NCBI RefSeq assembly: GCF_949628265.1
Contig: NC_088786.1
Span: forward strand, 25,875,681 to 25,939,680
Direction: 5' to 3'
Source of the DNA: Cloeon dipterum
Lineage: Eukaryota; Arthropoda; Insecta; Ephemeroptera; Baetidae
Length of the DNA: 64,000 bases
Below, piece by piece: positions 38,903 through 49,846 of this stretch. A program made the position numbers and the translations under genes. The notes beneath the pieces are model-generated. The model worked only from the letters and a program-made list of their open reading frames with translations. It had not been told where the DNA came from and made no database searches. Each line of letters starts with the position of its first letter. Positions within the stretch are counted from its first letter, which is position 1.

Positions 38903-41626
38903 ATGTCTTCCGATACTAATATTCGAGTATCACCAAAGGCCAAAGTGTCCCCTGCACCATCAAGTTCAAATAAACAACTGAAGGACATGATCAAAATCTA
39001 CCCAGTTAAAATGATCAAGAACCTCAATACTAGTGATGCTGTTGGCACTACCACCGTCACTAGTGCCGTCACTCCTACTGTCCCTGACCCTGGTCGTGCT
39101 GACTCCACTGCGGATTTTTCTACGATTGCATCCCCAGCTGGTGCCAGTGCTGATGGGGCATCCAGTGTGGCAGCTGACAAACAGAAGCCTGAAACTGCAG
39201 CTCCTGCTGCAACTCCTGTGCTTGATAAAGACGAACTGAGGAAGCTGATTTCGGAATCGGTAAACAATTACAATTAAATCTTATAAATACTTAGAGCTAA
39301 TATGTTTTTGTTTTTCAGCTTGGATCTCAACTTGGAAACCTGATTAACACTATCACCAATTCTGTGGAGGCAAAGTTAATATCAAAACCAATCGCATCTG
39401 TAAAGAAGCAGGTGCCCCGTAAAAAGAGGAAATTAAGTACAGAAAATAGTGCAGAAGAGAAGCCAGAGAAAATTCCCAGCAAACCATTGACAGCAAGGCA
39501 TGTGAAAGAGCCAGAGGTTGCCCCAAAGGTAGTGCCTATTCAGGATTTACATTTAAAATATATCGTCCTGGTCCCGGCAAAATTGCGTAACTTTCAACAA
39601 CCAAACGCGAATTTCCTTGTTGCAACAAAAGGTCAACAATCAATTCGACAATGAAAATTTGGGTGTTTGTTGAACGTTGCGCAATTTTGCCGGGACCAGG
39701 ACGATATTATGTTATGTTTATCTCCTTTGACAGCCATCAACCTCCTACTACACTATGGGCTCTAACAAGAAGAATACATCAAATGGCCAAAGCAGCGTCT
39801 TTGTTCATTCCAACACAAAGCGAATGGAGTACCCTCCCAATGAATACTCCATCGAAGATGTGCACAAAGCAGTTGTGGCGATTTTCAACAATGAGTACAC
39901 GCAGAACGCCGCGGCCAAGTTGTACAATGTGCCAAGGTCGACTCTGACCAAAAAATTGAGGATTGCGCGGGACCTCGGCTACGTGCCAGACGCTGAAACT
40001 TTAAACCAGGCCCGTGGTCCAAAGCCTCAGTTCTCAATCGCAGCTGAAAACTCTTTGAAGGAATTCATCTTTAGCATGTTCGATCGCAGTTTTTCTGTCC
40101 CTGAGAGCTGCATGCGTGATTCAATTGTGGATATTGCCGTCGAATTGGGCGAAGTTGAAGGTTTGAAGAAGCCAAGCGGTGCTTGGCGCCACCGCTTCAT
40201 TGGCAGGCACCAAGGGCTCAAAGAAATTCTTGATGAAAACAAAAAAGGTACACCATCATTTTTTAAGTCTATAATTTTGCTAACTATTTATTGCTCAGAA
40301 AATTCTGATGAGGCCATTCATGCTTGGTACACAAATCTTTGGAACCGTCTGCAAGGGATGGGCATCGAATCCCTGCTAGCCCAACCTGAACGCGTGTTCA
40401 CCATAGAAGAAATCGCCTTGCCAATTACAGAGAAAAAGATTTACCGCAGAAACGAGTGCAAATGGTACTATTGCACAGACAAACAAGCTGTTCGACATGC
40501 GTGCATTTGCTTCAACGCTGCTGGTAAAATGACTCCTCCGTTCATCACCTTCCCTGAACGCAACAAGGGGTTCCGTGGTGCTCAAGGGGTGTGGACCACA
40601 GTGGCTCCCATTGGCTGGTTCAGTGCCGACACTAAATTTGACCATATTCAGCAGCTGAGGAAGTACTTGGTTGACATGAAACTGCTGAACCCACATGACA
40701 ACCATCAGAAGGTACTTATTTACAGGGTTTGCACACTTGGATGGTTTTTACCGCAGCCAGATTTACAGAGTGAGGGGAGTCCTGATTTTGCAGATAATTT
40801 GAGTTCTCTGAATTGTTAACTCGGGTACTTATCAAATTAAAAAAATTTTCATTGTATTTTACATCACAGAAGAATAGTGGGGGAATCTTATTTTCAATCG
40901 TATTAAATACTATGGTTGAAAAAGTCGGTTAACAATGGAAATTTCCAAAAAGAAAGCACCGAATAATTTTTTCAGGTGTCTTTTTTTGCAAAACTACAAT
41001 TACTGAATTTTTTCTAGTTGAATTAATTTCAGTTGTGGTTTTAGGTTCTCCTCTTCCTGGATGGACAAGCCAGTTCTATCACTTACAAATACTTCAAGTT
41101 TTGTGAGGATGCAGGGATCATCTTGTGGAGTCTACTGCCAAAATACAAAACAATCAAACTGCCTGCTGATCGTGTTGTCGAGGTCATCCGGAATGAATGG
41201 CCACAAGTGTTGAATCGACACTACCTTGACCCTAACAACCTGTCCTCTTTGCAATTTTCAAACGTGTGCAAGGAAGCGTTAGAAAAGCTGACCAGGTCTC
41301 CTGCAGTGATGAAAACATCATTCAAAGAATGTGGGATCGTGCCTTTTAGCTTAGATGAGGCTGCAGCCACCCAGAAAATTCCGTGTACTTTGGCTGACCT
41401 GGCATTAGAAATAGAAGTTGATGAGCAGCTAAACCAAGTCCGTCAAGTTGACGAACAAGCACTTGTCGGAGGATTCAACTTCTTCTGTTCATTCGTGCCT
41501 GCTAAAAAGTTGAAAGAGTTTGAGAGTGGGAAGGGAACAGGAAAGCTGTACAAGATTTGGAAAGATTGGAGCAAAATGGTCAACGATCATGTTTCTGGCC
41601 TTGGAGTAGCTTTGCATGATGAATAA
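38903..41626 (+). CDS. Pogo/Tigger-like transposase-derived protein
   Basis: Exons 38903-39259, 39319-39528, 39734-40247, 40299-40711 and 41045-41626 (about 691 aa). The first 190 residues are Ser/Thr/Ala/Pro-rich, with a nuclear-localisation-like stretch (PRKKRKLS). A psq/pogo helix-turn-helix follows at about 225-272 (YSIEDVHKAVVAIF, NAAAKLYNVPRSTLTKKL), then a CENP-B-type DNA-binding part (GAWRHRFIGRHQGL) and a DDE domain. The first catalytic motif, normally VDET, reads IEEI. The second is kept as LFLDGQ. The usual PHTTHxxQPLD segment has become PKYKTIKLPAD. Five coding exons, a long novel N-terminus, altered catalytic motifs and no flanking inverted repeats argue for a host gene made from a transposase, though an intron-bearing element cannot be excluded. 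AATAAA overlaps the stop codon (41622-41627). Confidence 0.85.
39563..39704. mobile_element. 142-bp MITE with 38-bp terminal inverted repeats
   Basis: The ends are inverted copies: 36 of 38 bases match, the first 25 perfectly (beginning TCGTCCTGGTCCCGGC). The element is flanked by TA on both sides (39561-39562 and 39705-39706), the target duplication of the Tc1/mariner/pogo superfamily. It has no coding capacity. It sits in intron 2 of the pogo-like gene; without it and one TA that intron would be about 61 bp, the usual size here. Confidence 0.85.
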
Positions 41627-41740
41627 ATTGTATTGGTAACTCCCTGGACTTTATTGGAACTTTAATCTACAATCATGAGGGTTTAACAAGAGTAAATATC
41701 ACTTTTCATAAAACATTAAAAGTTAATCCCTTGATTGCGT

Positions 41741-44700
41741 TCAGGCCCCCGACAAGCTGCCACCTCTCTGAGCTTTCCACAGACGGCTGTAAGTGCTGTC
41801 CGCGTTGCGGAGGAGCTCTTGGTGCGAACCTCGCTCTGCAACGCGGCCAGCTTCCAAAACTAGAATCTCGTCCGCGTCAAGTATGGTCGACAGTCTGTGG
41901 GCAATGCAAATTGACGTTCTCCCCGTTGTAGCTCGCCTCAGCGCCTCAAGAATATTCTGGATAAATTATGATAAGTTTGACTCATGGAAATTATTGTCTA
42001 TTTACGTGTTCTGTGATTGAATCCAAGGATGAAGTAGCCTCGTCAAAAACCAAAATCGGCGCGTCTTTGAGAATAGCCCTGGCGATTGCCACTCTTTGTT
42101 TCTCACCGCCTGATAATTTCAGACCACGCTCACCAACCTGTGAAAATTTGATTTTTGGGTTTCACGGAATAAAGACTGAAAATAAAGAACCTTACCCTTG
42201 TTTCATATCCTTGCGGCCACCTTATGACTGAATCGTGCAGGTCAGCCATTTTAGACGCAGCAATCACTTCGTCCTTAGTTCGAGACAAATTTCCGTATTG
42301 CAGGTTGTAAAATATTGTTTCATTGAAAAGCACGGAGTCCTGGAAATAGGTTCTTTAATATAATATTAATTTTTTAAATGAACTTACCTGTGGCACAATA
42401 GCAATGCTTTTTCTTAGCGATTCTAAGTCAACATTTCTGACATCCTGTCCTCCTATCTGAATGTTCCCAGTGTTAGGGTCAAAAAAGCGGAAAAGTAGCC
42501 TAATAATTGTAGATTTCCTGCAAGCACAATTTTTTCTCTAAAATGTTAGAAACAATTTTGAAGTCTTACCCAGAGCCTGAGCCGCCCACAATCGCATACT
42601 TCTTGCCTGGTGTGATATCAAAGCTCAAATCTCTCAAAACAGACTTGCCAGGTACATATTGGAAAGACACATTATTGAATTTGATGCTTGCGGAACTGTG
42701 AGTCAGCGCAAGCAAAGCTGCGCCTGGGTTATTCTAAAAGAAAACAGTTAAAATCAAACAGTGCAATCACCTAATTTCAGACTTTGATATTGGCATCAGT
42801 CGCCATTATAGAGAACATTGTCCTCATGTCAATGAGGGCTTGCCGCACTTCTCTGTAGACCGAACCAAGGAATCCGAGGGGTACTGAGAGTTGGAAAAGA
42901 AGACCATTGACCAGCACAAGATCACCGACCGTCATATTTCCTTCAGAAAAGCTATAAATTAATAACAAGTCTTTTCAAATATTAAATTGGGTACCCTGCG
43001 AAATTTGACGTGCTGAGAGAAGCATCATGGTTGCTACTGAAGCTTGAAAAATCGCACTTTGGCCAAAGTTCAGCAGTGCCAGACTGGTGCTTGTTTTCAG
43101 AGATGCGGTTTGGAACCTCTTAAGAGCCTCATCATATCTATCAGCCTCGTGTTTCTCATTATTAAAATACTGAAATATAATATTATACAAAATATACTAA
43201 ACGACACCACAAAAAATGTGAACCCCTTACTTTCACAGTTTCATAGTTAATAAGCGAGTCAATCGCTTTGTTGCCTGCTTCATTCTCGGCCTGGTTCATG
43301 TGAACTCTGAATTTTGTTCGCCACTGGGTGACCAGCAATGTGTATGTTGCGTAAATGCCAACATAGCCAAGCGCAACACTAGCGAAAGGCCACCCGAATT
43401 TTGATCCCTGCAAAGTTACCGTTAAGACTGTATTTCAAATAATAATTGGTTCAGTTTACCAGAATTGAGCTGACTAGCGTTAACTCAAAGATAGTCGGGA
43501 AAATGTTGAAAATCATAGCAGTTAGCACAAAGTTGATGCCTCGACTACCTCTATCGATCGTCTGGGAAAAAGATTAATTAATACTTGCGAAAATTTTTCA
43601 AGAACGGCATTTCCCACCTTGGACAAGGCACCTGTTTGTCTGTCCAAGTGAAACGACAAGTCAAGATTGTGGAGATGCAGGAACACATTTCTGGCAATTT
43701 TCCTGATGGAATGCTGAGCGACCCTTGCAAAGACCGCGTTGCGCAATTCGTTAAAACCAGCAGCAGTGGCACCAGCCAGACCATCTAATAAAACATAGAT
43801 CTGAAAAAGGCGTTTCACTTTCTGTTTTAAACCTTACAGCACACTAGCAAGGTGGCAGCAACCGAAGCCATCGATTCGGCTCCTCCAGCCAAGGAGAGAA
43901 CAATGTCTGGAGGGTTGTTGTTTAGGGTGTCGAGACCGCATTTGAAGAGAAACGGAACGCAAACAGCAATTGATTTTGCACCAGCCAGAATTGACAGAGC
44001 CAGTACGACTCGCTTTCTGATGGAGGAGTCTTCCTAGAATTCAAATCACCGTTAAATTACGTTAAACCAGATTTCAGCTTCGAAATTTACTTTAGGCCAA
44101 ATGTAGCTAAAGAGCCCCTTGATCATTTCCTGGGCCGTCACTTCCCTGTTGATGTTGAGTTCACCGGCAATGGACGCTAGCTGTGAGGCACCAGGGTGGA
44201 AACAGTTTCGAGCGTTGCATGGCTTGTTCAGAAAGCCAATTCTCTTTGGCAAAGGGAGGAGGGTGCTGCTGGTTGTGCATTTGCAGGCTTTGATACCACC
44301 CCTTGAAATGGCTGTACTGCTGTACTTCTGCAATTAAAAGTATTAAGAATTTTAAATTATGTGTGCTGCTTCCTTTAAATATTGAGTAATGTTAAACAAA
44401 TTGATTATAGAGACAAATATTCTGGAAAAAATATTTTTATTGTGAAACTTTCACAAATTAGTAAAATTGCAATGTATTTCTGAAGCAACGGATAATAGAT
44501 CCAAATGCTCCTGAATTAGGTCCTTCGTAACTGCTAAACTATCTTCTAATGTTCCAGCCATTTTAGCAACCTCACAATTAAGCGTTTCAATCTTATTTCT
44601 GATAACTTTTTCTGCTGCTTCGCGCAAAATAACATCCTCAGCAAAATTGCTGGCACTTATTTTCAGGCACTTTGCCATATAAACTAATCCTGTCCAATTC

Positions 44701-46015
44701 AGTCCTTCTCTAGTGCACCAAATGATTCCATCACACTCGTCAACTTTTCGATCAGGTTGCAGCACTTTCAGAATTTCTTCTCTGCTAAATATTACACGAT
44801 CATGAGGGTTCTTTGCCACGATGAATCCATACTCCAGGCAGAGAGTGAGATTGTCATGCGCACCGTAGCTGATGAAAACCTGGTCATGCTTCTTAAATGA
44901 CTCGGAAGCTTTGATTTGGTAAAAATCGCCATTCCAGCCAACCTACAAACAAAGGGTATTTTTTAGCTTTTGAAACACTATTTCACAAAGGTTCATTACC
45001 TTGTTAGGTTCAATGTGGGGCGAATGGTTGAGCAGGTCCAAGAACGGTGCCAAAGCTATGTTGTCTTTGTCCTTGCATATTTTGTCCTGGCTCGGTTCTA
45101 CGTAGACTGCTCTCGTGTTGACAGCAAACCAGGCCCACAAGAAATCGCTCCAGGAGAATTCTTCCAACTTGCTCCGTTTCATTTGAGCGTTGATCCAACA
45201 GAGAGATTTTCTCAATGCAGCTATTTCAGAAATGACTTTTTCCCTGATATAACAAGGAAGTCGGTTTAAGTCCAGCACAAAATGTGGGGTTGAAAATGAC
45301 TTTGGCAAACCCTGAATGTACGTTTTCCAGAGAGAATCTTGATTCCGCTTTTCTAAGAGCAGAAAAGCGGAGAGAATTTGCTGTGCCGTTGGATAAAGAG
45401 GATTTGTCAAGTCTTCAAAAAGCTTTGATAACGCTGTGAAGTGGAGGGCTCTCTTGCAAGTAACAACCAAGTTACTTGGAATACTGACTAAGACGTCTCC
45501 AATGGATATGGAACGCATAGCTTGCAGACCTCGACCTGTTGCAGCAAAATTAAACGGTCGAAGCGAGCTAGTGTTTTTCCAGTTTTCACGGGACATCCAT
45601 TGACACAGTTCTTCAATATCACAATTGCGAGTTTCACTTGATTTTTTAGACAAGTCCCTCCGTTTCCTTGCACGAAACGTTCGTCCCATACTCATAATTA
45701 TGAATAATAAGAAATTAACTCTTTTGTTATCTACTTTCTGTTAAGACTGAAAAATTAAATAAATTTTGCGCAAAAATATTATGTAAGTTCAATAAAATAA
45801 TAAAGTACAGTTTAAACAGTGGGTTGGGTTATTACCAGAGATTGTAAATATGCGGAATTCGTCGGGAGTTTCGTTGCAAAATGTTTAGTGTCCCGATTGA
45901 CAGGCGAAGACCGTCTTCTTTGGTTGTCACACTGCAAGGCAACAATTCCAAGGGGTCGAAATTTGGCATTCTGGGTCGACAAAAGGAGTCGACTGCACTT
46001 GAGGACAGAAGCCAT
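41741..46015 (-). CDS. ABCB7: ABCB7 (Atm1-type) mitochondrial ABC transporter
   Basis: Half transporter of the inner mitochondrial membrane that exports a sulfur/glutathione compound for cytosolic Fe-S assembly. Exons, minus strand: 46015-45836 (inferred), 44327-44091, 44033-43838, 43784-43618, 43561-43460, 43407-43231, 43169-42995, 42940-42783, 42733-42570, 42517-42388, 42339-42196, 42137-42006, 41956-41741; about 725 aa (human 752). The membrane domain carries the family signatures [27 protein letters not shown] and [19 protein letters not shown]. The nucleotide domain has Walker A (GGSGSGKST), signature LSGGEKQR, Walker B ([13 protein letters not shown]) and H-loop (AHRLST). Exon 1 was chosen because it encodes a basic mitochondrial presequence ([16 protein letters not shown]), ends at a GT donor in phase 0 and joins exon 2 in frame. 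Several introns are only 49-54 bp. Poly(A): AATAAA at 41655-41650. Confidence 0.95.
44451..45695 (-). CDS. SETD4: SETD4-like SET-domain methyltransferase
   Basis: Two exons, 45695-45000 and 44942-44451, 395 aa (human SETD4 about 440). It belongs to the Rubisco-LSMT/SETD3/SETD4 class of lysine methyltransferases. SET motifs: [20 protein letters not shown] near residue 53; [18 protein letters not shown] near 215-232, the Asn-His substrate/cofactor motif; and [19 protein letters not shown] near 253-271 with the catalytic-type Tyr. The following 120 residues are helical, as in the Rubisco-substrate-binding domain. The start is the first of two Met codons (MSMGR), in front of a basic stretch ([12 protein letters not shown]). 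A poly(A) signal AATAAA lies about 10 bp after the stop (44441-44436). The whole gene sits between proposed exon 1 and exon 2 of ABCB7 on the same strand. SETD4 is assigned to nucleus/cytosol in vertebrates; its role here is not known. Confidence 0.9.
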
Positions 46016-48650
46016 TATGTCATGTCTTGCCAGGTGTCAATACTCCGTCCAAACTGGAAGATGGTTAGGTCGAAGTCGAAAATTTGACGAGCTATCCTCC
46101 TGGATCGGGCCTCGGGATTCGGAAACGACCTCGGGACAGATGGTGGTGAAAAAGGGGCGTATGTAAATGTTTCAAAACGTAACGTCATTGGTCGATGTGG
46201 AAATAGAAAAGCGCCAATTTTGAACAGTGTAAACAAAACAGGTGCATGCCGATCCCATCAGACTGATTTAATTGATCTTCTCGGAATTACGTGCCATTCT
46301 AGGAATTTTATTGATTTAACTGTGATTGCTTCGTCGAGATACAACGCTTTATTTGAGAATTATCGCAGGTAATACAGTGTTTCATTTATTAATCGTAAAA
46401 AGAAAAATTTTATATTTTTATGCTTTTATTTTTCTCTGATGAGCATTTTATGCCCTACTTAACTCTGCCGAAAAATCATTTTTTAAGTAAATCTGTTGAT
46501 TTTGGGTCTTATTATTATAATGTATCGTCTGGTAAGTAATCTTAGCTGCTAGGGGCTTACATTTTGTCATAGAAATATAATTATTTAATTTAAATGTAGA
46601 GGACATAACATACATTCAATGGAAGAATTTTACTAATAATTATAATGCTTTTCCCCGAAAAACTTTTATTTTATTTCATTCATGCCTTTATCTTTCTGAG
46701 TTAATGCAATTATCGTTACATGATAAAATAAATCGGAAAATTTATACCATTCTTTAAGTATACTCATTCATTATGACTTAACAACGTGCCTAAATTGATT
46801 TTTTTTAATTCATTTATTTACACATATGTTAAAGCTCAAAGAGAAATCTTGATTTTCTTGCGAGCACTATTGCTTAAAAAATTATCCAATATCCGTTGTT
46901 TATCTATGCTAAAAATACAATGGGATTTTCTGAAAGTATAAATTACAATAATGTTATCATTTTGGTTTTTAATTAAAAGAGTCACGAATTTGATAATTTA
47001 TGGCTAGGATATTGTTTGCTGAAATCGATGAAAGTATTAAAAATTATATTCAAAACAGACAAGCACAAATTACAGAAAGCATACTCCAAAATAGAGAAAC
47101 AGAATGAGCTCTCAATCAGGTTTGCGTGCTGAAAATATATTAAATTTGTGCAGACGCGAAAAAAGGAAATGTGTGCACTTTTTGTGTTCACACCCGGCTT
47201 GCTTGTGTGGTCAGTTTTTCGGCGGCGAAGTGTGTGTAGGCATGTGATGCCGATTGCTACCCCCGTGCGCGCTTTCTCTCCGTTATCTAATCCACCCCGT
47301 GTATAAAATAATATAGGCTCGTCCTGCGCGCGGTGCCTGGTACGGAGCGAGTCAAAAAACGCCCTTCTGCATGCGATACCAATGTCCGTGTGCTGATGGA
47401 TAAATACCCAGCCCATTTATCACCGCACGAACTGCTACATAGCCATAAACTAATGCTCAGCACCGGCCCCTGCCGTCTTCTTTTTCCTTCAATGCTCCAG
47501 ATGAATATTCGCGACACTTTATTGCGGCCTAATTGAGTTCCTTGTAATTGGCCTGTTCCCTGCTTTTATTGGTACCTGCCGTGATTTCCTGCAGCTTTTA
47601 AAGAGGATGAAACTAACTGGCATTGTTATATGGTTGCCAAAATTAAAAATTTAGCTGTTCTTACAAATGTTAAAGTTTTTAAAATTAAACAATTCAATTT
47701 TGTTTCGTTCGATTTTTACAATAAAGTAAATAATAGTGAGTATGTAAATAAATAATTATGCTGCACCATAGTAATATCATCATAGTGGCTGGAATGGAGA
47801 TGCACCACTCTTAATTGAATAATAAGTCTTAATTTGAGGAGCCATAAACTATTTAATACTACGAGAGGCATAATTATTATGATTTTACTTTGTTAGTAGA
47901 TTTACATTTTAATTAATTTCCCTTTAATGTTTTTTACCCAGCGACGCACATTTCAAAATTCAATTTATTACAGATCGTGAAAGCTCGTTTTTTCTTAAAA
48001 GAAAATAATAAGATATTGTGATTAATACCACAACTTTACTGATGTCAAATTTCCCATCATAACTCATCCACGCATCCGCCGATGAAAGTGAAGCAAAAAT
48101 TCCAACGCTTGTCACAAGCTGCGGAGAGGCAGAGCGGGCTAAATTTTGTGATCGAGCCTCATTTTCGTAGCTGGCACGGTGAAACCTGGAGACATGCATC
48201 GCGCCGGCCGAATAAAACAACAACCAGGGCTTAATCCATCAGTGATATAAAACAACTAAAGGGAAGAAAATAATGTGAACGTGCACGAGTGCGTGCTGCA
48301 TTAAATTAGTTCGGACGGGCCGCCGTTGCTTACTTGCTTAAGCAATGTATGCAAAGGGAATAAAAACGTCAGGAATACGTGCACGTCTTGATTCGTTTTT
48401 TGTTAGCTCACCTGCAGTTGTCGTTGTTGTTGTACAACATGAATTTCGACATGAGGGAATATTATAAATGGAAAAATCGGAAATATCTATGTACTGGTTT
48501 AAGAAAAATAAATAAATACGCAGGTTAATCGTTGAATTAAGTAAACTGAATGGTTCTACTCGGATCTGCGTGGAAAGTTAAATCGAGATGGCCTGCTATT
48601 AGTGAATATTCTGAGAATTTTTTTTTAATATATCACGTTTTGGTACTAAG

Positions 48651-49070
48651 CAGCAGTTGTTTCGGCCCCGCAGGCCTCATCAGCAGTAATTAAATTCAAA
48701 GTGATTTTATTGCGGATCAGCAGAGCAACTATGCTACACATCTCCCCACATTCAGAACACAACAGATAAAAATACAAAACCTTTTTTCTGATAACAGAGG
48801 GTAATTAGCGTCCAAAACAAAATTCACAGCCGCAGTACTAGCTTTGAATTTTTGTGAGGGAAGGTTAAATAACAAGGAGGGCGAGTGGTGGGGTTGACGA
48901 AATTTCGCCACTCGAATTCTGTTTTCGATTTTATTCAGCATTTAGTAAAGCCAAGCATGTTTGCCGATCACTGATGCAGAATTCTCTGCAGCTAATTCTG
49001 CGTTCATGAATTTTGTTTTGGAGGTTAAGTGCTGCTGATGAGGCTGCGGGACCGAAATAGCTGCTGTACA
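48651..49070. repeat. Inverted repeat pair with hammerhead-ribozyme-like cores
   Basis: Two copies of a sequence of about 37 bp lie in opposite orientation about 350 bp apart (48651-48686 and 49032-49066, roughly 80% alike). The left copy, read on the minus strand from 48683, gives CTGATGA, then GGCC, a 5-nt loop, GGCC, then GAAAC: the conserved hammerhead core with a perfect 4-bp stem II. The right copy, on the plus strand, keeps CTGATGA (49035-49041) and GAAA (49054-49057) with a weakened stem II. Penelope-like elements and retrozymes carry such ribozymes. Full folding of stems I and III is not supported in either copy. Confidence 0.5.
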
Positions 49071-49181
49071 GTGCGAATATGTGTTATTAAATTTTTTCGC
49101 TATTAGTTGACCATCCTGATTTTATGTTCCACGTAGAGTAGACTCAAATAATAATGTCTCACAATTAAGGCGTTATTTATG

Positions 49182-49300
49182 TATGCAATGTGTTAAACGG
49201 TAACAGCAAGCGGGTTGCATACTTTTGATAAGGATATTTCCAAATTATGCTTTAATGGCTTATGCAATGTGCTAAACATTTGGATCATGCGGGTTGCATA
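49182..49300 (+). repeat. Diverged 40-bp direct repeat, period 79 bp
   Basis: TATGCAATGTGTTAAAC ... GCGGGTTGCATA at 49182-49221 recurs with changes at 49261-49300. Ends are conserved and the middle has diverged. The origin is unknown. Confidence 0.6.
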
Positions 49301-49846
49301 TAGGTATCATTAACAATTCAAGAGATATTATGTTGCTATCACTTTTTATTTACATTTTAACCCGCGGTATCTATGAAAATTAACAAAGTTAAGAACCAAT
49401 TTGCATAATTACTGCAAAGTTTTTACTCGGCCGAATTAATCAGTATGGGCTATGAGGGCGCAGCGCGTGCTGTCAACATTACTACTCGCGACCATTGTGT
49501 GCTAAGCCATTGTTCGGGTCGTGAATGAAATTCCTGTACTATCGGCCAAACTGGCACCTATTCAAACGGACCTCAGGGATGAGGTCCGAAAAGCTTTTTA
49601 GCGTCAGTCGGTGTTCGGAATTCGTGCGAGAAAGTAGTGCTACATCCAACGGAATCATTTCAAATAATTTCGCAACTTTTTTACAACTGTGCTGCACACA
49701 GCACGAGACTTGGAGAGAAGCATAAACAGTCCTTGAAAGTTTTGGCTCGGCAAAGTTGTAAAATAATAATTTTGAAAGTCGGTTGACGTTGCTCGGCTGG
49801 AAAAGTTGACTACGCTATAAATTGAAAAACAAAGGGATTGACAAAA

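Larger units (their letters stand above)
46189..49846. other. Intergenic region between ABCB7 and rootletin
   Basis: No exon recognised. It contains an AT-rich stretch (46.2-47.1 kb), a GC-rich block at 47.15-47.6 kb, and repeats at 48.65-49.3 kb that are listed separately. The last few hundred bases should include the rootletin promoter. Confidence 0.5.

Noticed and set aside
45819..46166. Plus-strand 115-codon frame opposite ABCB7 exon 1
   Set aside because: No known similarity, starts on a non-ATG codon, and overlaps a better minus-strand exon with presequence and splice donor.
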